A stretch of DNA of 64,000 bases from Emmonsiellopsis sp. PD_33 (GCA_032988165.1 JANTQF010000073.1:1-64000), one strand, 5' to 3'; counted from the stretch's first letter, positions 22,916 to 35,224 are shown. Made by a program: numbers and translations. Notes: generated by a model not told the origin, from the sequence alone.

Positions 22916-25900
22916 ATGGCAGAAGGGAGCGTTGGCGCGGAGCCCCAGCCTGCGCCCTCGCTGGCCGAGCAGCTCACCGAGCAAGCTAACCAGACCTCCG
23001 ATCACCCTGAACAACCCCCGAAACCAGAACAATCAGAGCTGTCCGAGCAGCCTGAGAAAGCTTCAGAACCCCCCAAGTCAGCTGAACCAGCTGAGCCAGT
23101 CGTAAAAGCAGAGGATGGCCCGACAAGTAACGTCACCGAGGAGCAATGGAAGGCCATGTTTGAAGTGCTCATGGCCATCTACGGACATCGCGAGCCAGAG
23201 TATGTCTCCCTTCTCCTAGTATCTACACAACTCTCTCCTTACTTATCGGGAATAGTGGTTATGACCCGTCGCGACTTTTCCACCGCAGTGTCAACAAGCG
23301 CAATGTTCCCGACTACTACGATGTCATCAAAGAGCCCATGGCGCTGAGCGTGCTGAAACAAAAGATCAAAAATAAAGCTTACACGGATTTTACGGAGTTT
23401 GTGCGAGACTGCATGCTGGTACGCACTTGTCGCAGCACCTGCTGTATGATGAACTGATTCTAACTTTGCGACGCGGTTTTTAGATTCCACACAACGCGCA
23501 AACATACAATCGGCCTCGATCGCAAGCCTATGAAGACGCCTTGATCATCAAGGTATGCCGCCACATGTCATCGCATTCAGGATGCAGAGCTAACGTCTAC
23601 TGGTTTTAGGATGTTTTCATCACCGAATTCAAAAAGCTTGTCGAGCAAGGCATAATTTCTGCAGAAACCGCCGAACTTCCAGACCTCGGAGAGATACCTG
23701 AAGCAGACCCTCTGCCGATTGAAGAGGAGGAGGAAGAGGAAGAGGAAGAAGACGAGGACGATGAGGAAGGTGATGACTCGGATGATGAAGGCCGGCGGAA
23801 ACGCAGGCGCGCCGCGCGATCGGGCGCATCCTCTAAACGAGAGAGTGGCGCAAAGGACGACGGCAAATCGAACGACCCTGAGCTGCGCAAAAAACGTGGA
23901 CGTCCGCCTCGTGTTGACACACCCATGGAAGCAAGGATCAAGGCCGTGTTGAAAGGAATCCGGAAATACAAGGATAACTCAGGGCAGCTTAAGGTACGGC
24001 ATTTCGAGAGGTTGCCCGATAAGGCTGCCTACCCGGATTATTACTCCGAGGTCAAAGACCCGATCGCCATTGATCTTATCAAAAGAAAATCCAAGCGAAA
24101 GAAGTACAACTCGGTGGACCACTTTATGAAAGATATGGACCTTATGTTCAACAATGCCAAGTCATATAACCAGGTGGACAGCCAGATCTACAAAGATGCT
24201 GCTGATCTGCAGACAGAGGCGCATAAGCTAGCCGAACAAGAGAAGAAGAAGCCAGACAGCGAGTATCTGATGGAGGACGGGAGATTACCGTTGCCAAATG
24301 GTATTTTGCACAAAGGCGAGCTTTGGAAGGTTGGCGATTGGGTACACATTCAAAACCCCAACGACGTGACAAAGCCCATTGTTGCACAAATCTACCGTAC
24401 CTGGCAAGATGCAGAGGGCCAAAAATGGGTCAACGCCTGTTGGTACTATCGCCCAGAACAAACCGTCCACCAGTACGAGAAACATTTCTACCCCAACGAA
24501 GTGGTGAAAACGGGCCAGTATAGAGACCACCGCATCGAGGAAGTCGTGGATCGGTGCTTTGTCATGTTCTTCACGCGGTACAACCGTGGACGGCCGCGGG
24601 GATTATCCCCAGACAAAGAAGTTTACGTGTGCGAGGCAAGATACAACGAAGAGAAGCATAAGCTCAACAAAATCAAAACATGGGCCAGCTGTCTCCCTGA
24701 CGAGGTCAGAGAGAAGGACTATGAGATGGATCTGTTTGATGCCCCACGGAAAATCAGGAAAATACCCAGCCCAATCAAACACCTGCTCAAAGACGACGCG
24801 AAGGAAACCGATGATGTCCCCAAGCCTACCTGGGGTGCGGAGAACGCGCCTCCAATTGTCGGAGCAGTCCATCGGCGGCCAAGAGAAGAGAACGTGAGTA
24901 CCAATCCCTACTCCCTCCACTACTATATGTAAAAATGCTCACGCACCTTCAAAAATGTAGGAATCGCCTCCTCCAGAACCCACGCCTTCGCCTCCCCCCC
25001 AGCTCCCTCCCACCCCTGTCCCGCCCGTGGGACCCCCACGACAACTCCCAATGAATCGCCCCCCAACTCGCCAGAGCATCGACAGCCAGGGCGATTATCG
25101 CATGAGCGGCAGCCCGCTTCCCCCATTATCAGCCCGTTCACCAGGCCAACCACACCACGTAACTCCCGGCCCCCAACCTCCCATCACACTGACCCGCATG
25201 CAACAACCCTTCCACCAGCCCTCCAACACCCCAGCTCCCGTCTACCCAGCCTCTTACCCGACCCGCCCCGGCGCCATCCCTGGCCCCTATGCGTCTCAAA
25301 CCCCGCAACCACCCCCGGCCATCTACCAACAACACCAATCCCCCGCAGCACCCTACTCCGCCCCGCACAACTTCCCCGCCTACCAATCCGCCGCAAACCG
25401 TTTCCATCCACACCCACAACACCCCCAACACCTCCAACACCACCAGCAGCAGGCGCTACAGCATAACATCTACAACCCCAACGCGCCCCGGCCCGTGGAG
25501 ACGTTCATCCTAAGTGACAACGCGAACGCCGCGATCCCAGAAGAGATTCGGAAGATGTTCCATCGCGATGAGGCCGGGAGGGTTATCTTCTGGACCACGC
25601 CGCCGCTGGATGTCGTGCCGCCGGTCGAGACGACGGGGCTCGGCCATTCGCTGAGGTTTTTGGCGAGGAGGGAGGAGAAGAGGGCGTTGCTTGAGGAGAG
25701 GGAGAGGGAGCGAGAGCGGAAAAGGAAGTTGCAAGAAGAACACGAGATGGAGATGGAGATGGAGGTGGATGTTACTACTAATAATGGCAGCAATAAACGA
25801 CCTAAAACGACCGATACGGGTTCTAATTCTGATCCCGATCCCAACCAGATCCAATCGGATAAACCCGTTGGTAATGATGAAGATGATGAGAAAAAAGAAT

Positions 25901-26193
25901 CCCTCTCCGAACTGGCATTGATGATGCTCGTGGCGAATATGAAAGAGGCTGATCGCCAGTGGTATATCGCGCGGTATGGGGATGGTGCTGCGGCGGCGGC
26001 GGCTAAGGAGGCGGATGAGGAGAGGTTTCGGGCGATGGTGAGGGGGAGGGAGAGGGAGATGGATAGGGAGAAGGGGCAGGCGGGGGAGGGGGGGGTTGGG
26101 TTTGGGTTTGAGGGGTTGGGAGTGGTGCCTGTTGTTGATGTTCGGAGGGGAGGGGGGGCAGGGGGGGTGTTTATGGATGATGTGAGGGGGTGA
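22916..26193 (+). CDS. RSC remodelling complex subunit Rsc1/Rsc2-like (two bromodomains, AT-hook, BAH)
   Basis: Subunit of the RSC (SWI/SNF-type) chromatin remodeller in the nucleus. Five exons: 22916-23199, 23256-23418, 23484-23552, 23610-24893 and 24961-26193, giving 1010 residues. Bromodomain 1 spans about 75-172, with the acetyl-lysine-binding Asn in NAQTYN. An acidic run and a basic patch with the AT-hook KKRGRPPR follow near 267. Bromodomain 2 spans about 278-380 (FNNAKSYN), and the BAH domain about 413-530 (VGDWVHIQNPND ... NACWYYRPEQT). This order is that of Rsc1/Rsc2. The last exon is unusual: a Pro/Gln/His-rich half, then a charged REREREKRKLQEE-like stretch and a Gly-rich end encoded by G runs. 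That tail makes the protein longer than the yeast homologues and is probably disordered. Confidence 0.92.
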
Positions 26194-26679
26194 TTGATGG
26201 ATGGATGTATTATTATTTTTGCTTTTCGAGATATGATTCTACTAGGTGATTGATTGATTGATTGATTGGGCTGGATTGGGTCAGCGATGGAGTTGATTTG
26301 ATCTTCTTCTTCAGTTTTTCTCTTCTTTTTGTAGTTTATCCAAACACATATGAACTTTGAATTCTTAACTACCTACTTTAAGTACCTTGGGTACCTAAAC
26401 TACTTACTTGCTCCCCGTTCCTTGATCTTTTTAAATAGATAGATTTGATGGTTTGGTGCAAACTATTTGATTTGAATTGTGAAGATCATTGAGTCATGTC
26501 TATCTATATAAGATCACGATTTAATTATCTTGACATTACGGTGATATATACCTAGTTCAATTCGATTTTTTCCCTTTTTCTTGCTTTTTATTAAGTAAAT
26601 ATTATTTATATAGCTAAACCACCACCTCATATATAAAGGAAACTATATATACAGAAAGGAAGCCAGGGGGGGGATGCAA

Positions 26680-26830
26680 GTTCGACACATATAGATAGAT
26701 AGGTAGATAGGTAGGTGGGTGGGTAGATGCATAGCTGATTCAGTAGATAGCCGGAAAAAAAAAGTAAATAACAAATTAGATAAATGGGTAGATAGATGGA
26801 TAGATAGATAAATAAATAGTCTGCACTGTA
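26680..26830. repeat. Degenerate GATA/GGTA tetranucleotide tract
   Basis: Interrupted runs of GATA, GGTA and GGTG units downstream of the RSC gene. On the opposite strand they produce spurious Tyr/Leu/Ser-rich ORFs. Confidence 0.8.
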
Positions 26831-27260
26831 TGTATGTGTAGAACGCGTGAATGAAGAGAGTGCATTGCGTAGGTAACAAAGACATGATAAGGCAGGGAAA
26901 TAGTACCAGGAACAGAAGCAGAAATGGTGACTGATTATATCCATCAATTAAGCATTTAATCAAGCATTAGTTTGATAGATATATGCAGAATCATGATTTG
27001 ATGCGGGTTGTTTGCCAGGCAGTGGGTTGAGGAAGGGTTTCATTATGTATTTGTATATGCCAAGTATATGAATATGGAATGGAAATATTTGTATGCAAAG
27101 GCGAAGGTAGGTAGGTAGGTGATGGCGATGGGGAACGAAAAATGATGATGATGATGGGGGTTAAGGGGGTTAAGTGCTCCCGTTGCTGTTCCCGTTCCCA
27201 TCCTCGTCCCGTCCCTGTTCCATGCTCTCATGAACCATGAGGATGATAAAGAGAAAAGGC

Positions 27261-27263
<3 letters not shown>

Positions 27264-27291
<28 letters not shown>
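27264..27291. repeat. (GA)n microsatellite
   Basis: A dinucleotide run of about 13 units in the 3' region of the CCCH gene, followed by an A-rich stretch. Confidence 0.85.
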
Positions 27292-27295
<4 letters not shown>

Positions 27296-27581
27296 AAGAA
27301 ACAGAGGAATAGATAGAAATATATAAAAGATGTAAAAAAAAAAAATACAAAAACTTTCACAGGAATATTAATAATAAAAAAAACGAAGGTTCTGAACATA
27401 TTTAGTAGAGCAAGGATGGAAAAAACAAAACCCTTTGGGGAGGGACAAAAAAGAAAGAAAAAAAAGGAGAAGAGAATTAGAAAAAGTAAGAAAAAGAGAA
27501 AAGAAAAAAAAAAGAGGAGGGAAAAAAACCAACCCATGAACAATTTAAAAAACAAAAAAGACAAAGAATAACCCAATTTTA

Positions 27582-29626
27582 TTACGCCCGCCCACCATAT
27601 AGAGACTCCATTTCTTTTAGAAGCGTTTTCCCCTTTCCATCCTGATTACTCTGCGAATCTTGTCCGCGTCCCGCGCCGTCAGCCGCCGCCGCCGCCGCCC
27701 CCGTCGACGAGGAAGACGGGTCATCCGTCGACGTGGCAGTCTTGTTTGAATTCCAAATCATGCTGTTCCGCTTATTATTCTCCTCCTCTTCCATTGAAAA
27801 GACCAGGTCGCTCTGCTCCTCGTCAATCCGGCTCGTGCTAACAGGCGACGAAACGGCGCGATCGAGCCGGTTGCCGGGCCCGGCTGAAGAATGGCGCGCT
27901 GAACTGGGATGTAGAGACGTGCTGCTGAGCTGCTGGGAGATCATGGACATGCCAGACTGCCGCGAAGGGCTGGCTACGAAAGGTGAGACGTCGCCCGAAC
28001 CGGGCCGGCTGCCAATGGGTCGTAGGCTGGGGCTGCTGGAGTGGAAACCCAGAGACGACTCGCGTAGCGGGGATCCTACATGTCCTATGCTGGATGGGCC
28101 ATCCTCGTCCCTCCTTTGCCGTTGCTTGGCGAATATCGCTCCAAACCGCGACGGGCTCGAGGCCAGAGGAGAGCCAACTTTGCTAGATGACGTTCCTGAC
28201 ATTATTCCGCTAACATCTCTGCCGCTGTTGCTGTCCTGTTCTGTTCTAGATAGCCGTCTCATGCGCTCTTGCGGGGTCAATACGTCGTCGTGTAGATTCG
28301 TAGGCACGTAATCCTCTTCCAAACTAAATTGATCATCCTCCCAGTCAACTAGAGCGCCCGGCCGTGGAAGACTTGCAGAGAGAATCTTGGGTCTTGTCAC
28401 CCGTTGCGAATGCATCAAGCGGGGAGCAGATCCTTCCTCCACCACCACGGGTGGCGAGGAACCGAGTGTCTGCGGCTTCCGCGAATCCAACCCAAACGCA
28501 GTGTCATGGAGATTTCGAATAATATCAGAAGGGGGCCCGGGGCGTTTGGACGGGGGAGGAGAGGAGTAGTCCATGCCGAACCCGGACGGAAGCGACGCAG
28601 CGATGGGGCCATGGCGGGCCATGTATGAGATCCCCTGGCTGTCAAAGGACGCGGGCAACGGCGCATCAAGTGCAGTGCGGCCGATTGGCGACATTGGTAA
28701 CCGGGTCTCGTCAACGGGGGAGCCATACTTTGATCCCGAATCCTGCACCAGGCCCGCGTCTATAGTGGGGATGTCGTAGGGCGGAGGCTGTGGCGGCTGG
28801 CCATGGAGCATGGACATATCATCCTGACCGGGGTAAGGGTACGAGAAGCGCGGTCCATGGCCGTTCATGCGCTGTTGGGAGAGCAACGAGTTTGCCAGGG
28901 CGGAGTCTTGGGCGTGGAAGGGCGGGGGGTTTACCCGACCGCCCAGGTTCAAGTGGCTGCCCCCCATCCCCATGCCCATATTCGGTCTATTCACGCGCCG
29001 TCCATCTGGCAGGATATGCGCAAGGGCACACTTTGCGCCGAACTTGCAGTTTCCCTAGAGGTCCGTATTGTCAGAGTCCGTTCTACCCATCAAGCACAAG
29101 CTGGGGGAGTGTGGTGGCGGCATGGCATGGCATGGCAGATGCGGTGAGCGCAAACCTTTGTAAAGTACTTGCACGGCGCCGAGTCGACGGTGGAATCGGT
29201 CGAGTGGAGGAACGGACAGGCAGGGCCAGCTTGACAGGCTCCCTGGCGGAAGAACTTGCAGGGCACATGCTTTGTATCTAGAGGCAGAGTGGTGGCGGTG
29301 ATGCCGGCTCCTTTAGCACGTCGTCTCTCGCCCGCGGCGGGGGACACAGGCCGGGACAGGCCAGCAGGGGGACGGGGACGGGGACACATACTCTTGCTCG
29401 CAGGATTAGGCGGGCTGCGGGCCATCTCGAAGGGCGGGATGGCGGACATGTTGCGGGCGTGGCCGTTCTGCTGCAGATGCGCGCCTGGAGCTGAGGGCAC
29501 TGGGAGCGGGGCGCGGTTTCGGAGATCGTTGGCCATTCGCGGCTGGGAGGACGAGGAGCCGTTGGCGAGAGGGGCGGCGGGCGGGTTCAGCTGGTCTGGC
29601 AGAGGCTGCAGAGGGGGATGCTGCAT
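27582..29626 (-). CDS. CCCH zinc-finger protein (tandem CCCH, fungal Scp3-like)
   Basis: Three exons: 29626-29392, 29277-29156 and 29054-27582, giving 609 residues. Two CCCH fingers of the C-x7-C-x5-C-x3-H form start near residues 83 and 110 (CKFFRQGACQAGPACPFLH and CKYFTKGNCKFGAKCALAH). The second is assembled across the 101-nt intron between exons 2 and 3. The fingers sit only 27 residues apart, a layout used for RNA binding. The rest is a long Ser/Pro/Gly-rich disordered region, with a conserved-looking core RPKILSASLPRPGALVDWEDDQFSLEEDYVP and an end KTLLKEMESLYGGRA. I recall similar proteins in many filamentous ascomycetes, annotated as CCCH DNA/RNA-binding or spindle-poison-sensitivity Scp3, but the function is not established. 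Confidence 0.85.
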
Positions 29627-30204
29627 AGCGGAGGGGGAGGAAGAGGGGGGGGAGGAGGAGGAGGAGGAGGGAGAGGGAGAGGGGAGGCTGGTGGTGGTGA
29701 GGAGGTGAGGAGAAATTTTGGTGGGAGAGATTTTGAGTTTGCAGCGGGAGTCGGTGGGGAGTATTTATTCAACTATTTATTATGCATTATTAGAGCTGAC
29801 AGGAGTGGAACTGGAGAGATAGATAGATATAGCTGCAGAGGATGCAGATGCTGAGATGAATATCTACGGGTGATTTATCTGATATTTAAATATTTATCTG
29901 ATATTCGGGCTGTTGCGTTCTCATCCCCGCAAGAAGCTACGGACAATGCGGCGTCTTCCAGCTATTTATTTATTTAAATACTATTCAATACTATTATTAA
30001 TGTATCTATTAATTATTTAAATATCCTCATGCCTCTATACACATCTCTCTCCAGACAATAAATATCCATCCACGAGCTCTGCTCATCTGATCACCAGCTC
30101 GAGCCGGCTGATCGCGATGTTTCTGTCAGCTGCTTGGCCTTTTATTTGTTTATTCTGCGGACTGCTGATTCGTCGTTAATCTATTTCTTCCTTTTATTCC
30201 GTCT
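29627..30204. other. Intergenic region CCCH promoter / hop2 3' end
   Basis: A GGA-rich tract directly precedes the CCCH start (about 29628-29690), probably leader. The rest is AT-rich. No gene seen. Confidence 0.5.
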
Positions 30205-31454
30205 TTATTCCTGCTCCGATTGGCCTGTTGTATCTTTCTCGCTCCGATCAACAACCCCCCCCCACACCCCCCCCTCCACCCCCAAACTCCCCCACACCCC
30301 CCCCCGCCTCTTCATCCCCTCCGGCAACACCTCCGAACACCTCTCCCACACCTCCCTACAAACCCTCTTCCGCACCGCCACAACCCTCCTCCACCTCCCC
30401 CACTCCCCATCAACCCTCGCCTGCTCCTCCGCCGACACCTTCCGGCCCTTCACACTCCCGTCCCGCAACGGCGCAAGCCGGCCCAGTAGCTGCTCCCGCT
30501 CCTTCGCCAGCTCCATCACGCCCCTGCGGAGGTCAGCGGTGGAGACGCGCGCGCTGAACGCCGCCAGCTCGGCCCGCAGCGTCTTCTCGGCAGTCTTGGT
30601 GCTGGCGATTTGGTCGCGGAGGGCGGTGATTTCCGCATCGAGAGAGACTAGTTGGTCGGGTGTTGCTTCGTCGATGGGGTCTTGGATGGCGTGGTAGACG
30701 ATTTGTTTGCCTGCGTGTGTGCCTTTGTTAGAATGGAAAAGTAAAGGACAAGACAGATACAGATATAGATACATACCTGCCGCCCTCCCTTCAATCTCCT
30801 TCTTCTCATGCAGCTCCTTCAACGCCTTGACTGTGTATGCTGGCCCGCCCAACCATCATCAGTAACGAGCCAGCCCAAACAATAAAAAGAGGACCAGGTA
30901 TATATGTGTGTACCTTTGCTCACTTTATTATGCAGGTTGGCGGTGATATCAATGGCCTAGAAAGTCAACACTGCGCCGCGTTTCTTCCGTCTCCAGCATC
31001 ATTCTTTCGTACTCACCGAATATGGTCGACTATATAATATAATTCGGTGGTCATTAGCATCTGTATTCCTCTATAGAATCCAAAGATAGAGAGAAGAAAG
31101 AGGGGGAAAAGGGGGAATCCTCACTTTTGCTGCCCTACCATTCCAACCAAGGAATCCATGACCCTTTCGTCTTAGTTCCCAATCTTCCATCCGATCTCGA
31201 AGAAGAAGAAGAAGAAGAAGAAGAAGAAGAAGAAGAACCGAAAATCGCACGCAGGAATTTCAAAAGCCAATTGCTACCATGTACTCACGCAGATAGTTCA
31301 GAATCATCGCCGCGCCTAGAGCGAGAGAGGTGTTAGTTAGAACCAAAAAAACGCCCCTGGGAGTAAAACCGAACCGAATGAAATGACTAAACTCACCATC
31401 CTCCCCTTTCTCCTTTTCCTTCTCCTTCTCCGCCTTTTCCCTGCGCGGTGCCAT
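30205..31454 (-). CDS. hop2: Homologous-pairing protein 2 (Hop2/TBPIP)
   Basis: Meiotic protein that, with Mnd1, helps Dmc1/Rad51 pair homologous chromosomes. Seven exons: 31454-31397, 31315-31289, 31134-31125, 31029-31017, 30956-30914, 30839-30777 and 30710-30205. They sum to 720 nt (239 residues), the family length. Exons 3 and 4 are only 10 and 13 nt. All joins fall in phase and give GAAMILNYLRQQNRPYSAID, then ITANLHNKVSKAYTVKALKE and LHEKKEIEGRAAGKQIVYHA, the winged-helix domain of Hop2. A coiled coil of about residues 95-150 (LVSLDAEITALRDQIASTKT) and a basic C-terminal part follow. The Lys/Glu-rich N-terminus is also typical. It suggests an intact meiotic pathway. The intron after exon 2 carries a GAA repeat. 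Confidence 0.9.
31200..31237. repeat. (AGA)n microsatellite in a hop2 intron
   Basis: A trinucleotide run of about 12 units within the hop2 intron lying between exon 2 (ending 31289) and the 10-nt exon 3 (starting 31134). On the transcribed strand it is a pyrimidine tract (TTC) upstream of that acceptor. Confidence 0.9.
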
Positions 31455-32753
31455 TATCCCTTTCCGCTCTGTCTCGTCTTGTCTTGTCTTGTCCCGCTTT
31501 GGCCAGGGGTATTATCTTATACCCTCTATATAGAGTATGACAGACTGTTCCCACACCCACACCCCTATACGAAAGGCGATGATGTTAGGAATGCTTCTCT
31601 TGAGTAGGCGAGGAAGAAGCAGGGTGAGAAGGGAAAGCAAAGGAAAGGAGGGTTATCTACCTAACTGTAACGCGGGCTGACTGATTGATGGTGATGAAGT
31701 CGGTCAAGTCAAGTCGAGATACGGAATGGATGGACGGACAAGAGAGAGAGAAGAGAAGAGAAGTGGGCAATCCATTGCGGCTCTGCGGTCGTCTGCATAG
31801 GGGTGATCACGTGTCCTCCCTCGTCTTGGGGGGATGGATAGGAGATAGAGAGGGAACAAACTAGACAGCGTGATAATATAGAGATAGAGACAGGAAAAGA
31901 AGAAAGGAAGGGCGGAAGGTTCTATCTGCCGAATCAATTCGATATCCAGCCAAACAAAGCAGAGCAGGACATAATATATATCCCAGCTACATAGTATGAA
32001 CCAACTAGCTGTAGTTGGCATTACACAATTACCAGACAGGAGTAGGAGTAAAAAATAACGGAACATACTTCTTTTGGAGAATTGATATATACCAATCGCC
32101 GTGGGGAAGAACCCAGCGCTTGGATGTGTATATATACCACCAACCAGATTGGCGAATATATGGGGTGTAAGTATAGGTGTATAGTAGGGGAACATTTCAA
32201 ATGGCATGGCATGGCATATTAAATTATGTAACATAGCCCACTTAAACAAAAAAACATGATTCGAAGCGGTTCTTTAAGGGTAGTAGCAGTAAAAAAAAAG
32301 AATAATAATAAAGAAAAAATAATAAAAAGCGGACGGCCTATAAAGGGTATATATATAGGTCCGGGTTTTAGGATGAGAAGGACAAAAAAGCCAGCCGATG
32401 GGATGGGATGAGGGGGGGGGTTTCTTTTCTTTTCTTTTCTTTTCTTCTTTCTTTCTTTCGTTTTTTCCAAAGACATGTCTAGGTGCGGGGTACGGCTGGC
32501 TGGTTGGTGGAGATATTCCCCAAAAAAGAAGAGAAAAACAAGAAAGGCCGGGATGTCGAGAAAAGGGGGGGAAACAGGGGAGGAGGCGTGGTGAGGGAAA
32601 GATTTAAACAGAAACGAAACAAGACCATAGAAACGAAGAACGCCATATCGCTGTGCCGGCCCGGGGAACGTTGTAACCAAGCTGAAGAGAGGGGGGAAAT
32701 AGAAAGGAAAGAAGAAACCAGGAAGAATAGATATATCGTTTGTCGTAGGGGTA
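31455..32753. other. hop2 promoter and 3' region of the Sel1 gene
   Basis: 1.3 kb without a recognisable gene. CACGTG lies at 31808-31813, about 355 bp before the hop2 ATG. A TTTTC/TTTC repeat spans about 32421-32460. ORFs of up to 180 codons are AT-rich and motif-free. Confidence 0.5.
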
Positions 32754-35224
32754 TCACATAACGATCTATAAATGGAGTTAAGTTAGCATACACGCTCATA
32801 AAACCGCCAACCAACGCAGGGGACGGATACTTACACAATCACCATCGGTTTTACCCTGTGGTACTCCCATCTCTTCAAACGTTTTGGGTCCTTTGCCGGG
32901 AAGCCCACCAGCAGAAGGCTTGGAGGGCTGGGCTGCGGGTCTCTGAGGTCGGGTAGCCGATGATGCTGGGGCCTGAGGCTGCTGTGGTCTCGATTCACCC
33001 CGGGTTGGGAACTGCGCAGGTGGTGCAGCGTGGGACGATTGCACCCGGCCAGATCGAGGATCCGGATGCCCACCGTAGCCTTGGGGTTGGCCTCGACCGT
33101 GAGCGGCGTTGCCGTCTGGTCGCTGGAGACGTCTTCTTCGGTCAGCACCTGAAGGATCCGGAGGCGCGGAGAAGCCAATATCCAATTTCGGGGTCCCTGG
33201 TTGCGAATGTTGCCCGTGGTGTTGTGGTGGGTAGCCCTGAGGTCCCGGTCCACCAGAGGGAACGCGGTTACCCATGCCCATGCCTGGCCCAGCAGGATTT
33301 GCGGAATGCGAGCGGATGTTGGGGTTGATGCCAAAGGCGGAACCGGAGCTTGATCGCACGTTCGGGTTTCCATACGGATTAGGAGCCTGTGCATAGGCAG
33401 GGTTCGATCCGTCGGGATATGGCGCAGCCGACAATGGTCTCTGGCCGGAAATACTCATCTGTGATGGATCTGGCATTTCCAGTGTATCTTGCTGAATAGG
33501 CTGCGCGCTCTGTGGTTCAGCATAGCGCTGAGCCCGCCCATGAGACGCGTATTGCGACTTGATCCGCGCGATGGCAACTCGCTCGTGGTCCTTTCTCGAA
33601 AGAGTCTTGGATCGTGAAATACTATCAATTCTAGAGGTCGCATCCTTGTTACCGTTAGCCGCGGCTTTGGCGTACCAGACCCGGGCTTCCTTGATATCCA
33701 CTGGAACATAGATTCCAATCTCGTGGAAGTAGCCCAGGGCAAACTCTGCCGTTGCGAGACCGCTCTGAGCAGCCCGTTTCGCATAGGTAAACGCCATCTC
33801 GTCGTTTTTCTCAAAAAGCCCTTCATGTCCACATAGGAACCATTTGCTGATTGCCATTTCGGCATCCGCCTCTCCTTGTCGCGCAGCAAGGGCGTTGTAA
33901 TGGAGGGACAAGGCGGGGTTGAAATCGCAACCGAGTTGGCAGAGTTCATACGCAGCTCCCATCTTGACCTGTGCCTTTGCAAATCCGTGGTAGGCGGCCT
34001 TTTCAATATTGATCCGAGCACCATTCGGGTCAAGAGGTAGGAACTCCTCGGGAACAACGACTTGGGGAAGTTCGCGGGCCAACAACATTCCGTATACCTA
34101 GGGAGAAAATCTAATTAGCGGTGCCCATAGAACGGGCGGTCGATTAATAATCTTACATAGGCACCCTGAGGGGCATTCTCATCACAGGTTTGGGCAGCAT
34201 ATCGAATGTGGTCCAAGCCGACGGCGTAATCCTGGCGTTGTCCATGCTGACCCAAAAGGATCATCATTCCAAGACGCTGTAAAAAAGATAGGACGTTAGA
34301 AAACAGCCACCCCAAATTTCATCGCAAGACGGGTCAATTCTCACATAATACGACGCCGAATCGCCAACAGCGACACCTCGTTCGTAGTGCTTGATAGCCT
34401 TGTGCGGCTCGCCCGAGTTTTCAAACTGCATGCCCATCCGGTATTCAGCTCGGGCGTACCCCTTCTCGGCGGCCATCGAGTAGCATCGGAAGGCCTCCTT
34501 CTTGTCGATGCGGAAACCAAACTTGCCGAATTCCAGCCACATTGCCTTGATAAAGACTGCTCTGGGATGGTTCTGATCGGCCAAGAACGAGACAACATTG
34601 ATGGCGTCGGTTCTCAGCTGGCGCTCGACATGCGGGGTTTGCGGGCGGGGGGGCTGGATGACGGCCATGCGGATCTCATTTTGCATGGCGACTTCGACGT
34701 AAGACAGGGCGTCCTGGGCCCAGGCGAGCTGCATTTCGGGGTCATTGGAGCCCAGCACGGCGACGCGACCGCTCTCGAGATTGGCCTCTCGTTGCTCGTC
34801 GGTGGGCGGGACGTTGGGTGGGGGGTTTCGCAAGACCGGGAACGGGGAGAAGTTGGGAGCGTCCTGGGCGTAGGCCTGTTGTCCGTATTGGTCTGGGTAG
34901 GCATCCTGGGGATATTGGTTGGGGACTGAAGAGGTGCGGTTAGGGAAAGGTTGCTGGTAATCGAACTGGGCGTGCTGGCTGGCCATGCGACTGGGGCCAT
35001 AGGCCTCCTGTTCGAGGTGGGCGATGTTGTCCTGCATGTTTTCGGGGACTTCTGGCATCACCCTGGAGGAGGTCAGCGTAATAATAATAGGACAGCAAAG
35101 TAGAATATACATACCTCTGCGGTGCGGGAGAGATCACTTCTGGCATCTGGAAAGCATCGACGTTCCCCGGGTAGAAAGTCGCGCCCAGCTGAGGATTGGA
35201 AGCGGAGGTGTAGCGGGCGGTCAT
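32754..35224 (-). CDS. Sel1-repeat chitin synthase activator, Skt5/Chs4-like, with CaaX end
   Basis: In yeast, Chs4/Skt5 activates chitin synthase 3 and anchors it to the bud neck; fungal relatives regulate cell-wall chitin. Five exons: 35224-35115, 35062-34345, 34276-34157, 34097-32835 and 32765-32754, giving 740 residues. Sel1/TPR-like repeats run from about 190 to 480, e.g. YSMAAEKGYARAEYRMGMQF and YAKRAAQSGLATAEFALGYF. The N- and C-terminal parts are Pro/Gln/Gly-rich and likely disordered. Exon 4 ends KTDGDC, and a 69-nt intron with a perfect TGCTAAC branch site leads to a 12-nt exon giving IVM and stop. The protein therefore ends CIVM, a CaaX box suited to farnesylation, as in yeast Chs4. 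Without that splice the reading would end VSIRPLRWLAVL and lose the box. Confidence 0.9.

Larger units (their letters stand above)
26194..27581. other. AT-rich intergenic region full of simple repeats
   Basis: This 1.4 kb region between the facing stop codons of the RSC and CCCH genes holds (GATT)n at about 26247-26268, GATA/GGTA tracts at 26680-26830 and (GA)n at about 27264-27291, plus A-rich runs. The long ORFs here read only repeats. No gene seen. Confidence 0.65.

Noticed and set aside
26627..26963. Tyr/Leu-rich ORFs resembling membrane proteins
   Set aside because: They are translations of the GATA/GGTA simple-repeat tract.
27733..28311. 192-codon ORF antisense to the CCCH gene
   Set aside because: It is a shadow of the long Ser/Pro-rich exon on the other strand and has no motif.
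31704..32249. 181-codon minus-strand ORF with hydrophobic segments
   Set aside because: Its hydrophobic look comes from AT-rich repeats; no family resemblance and no clean splice context.
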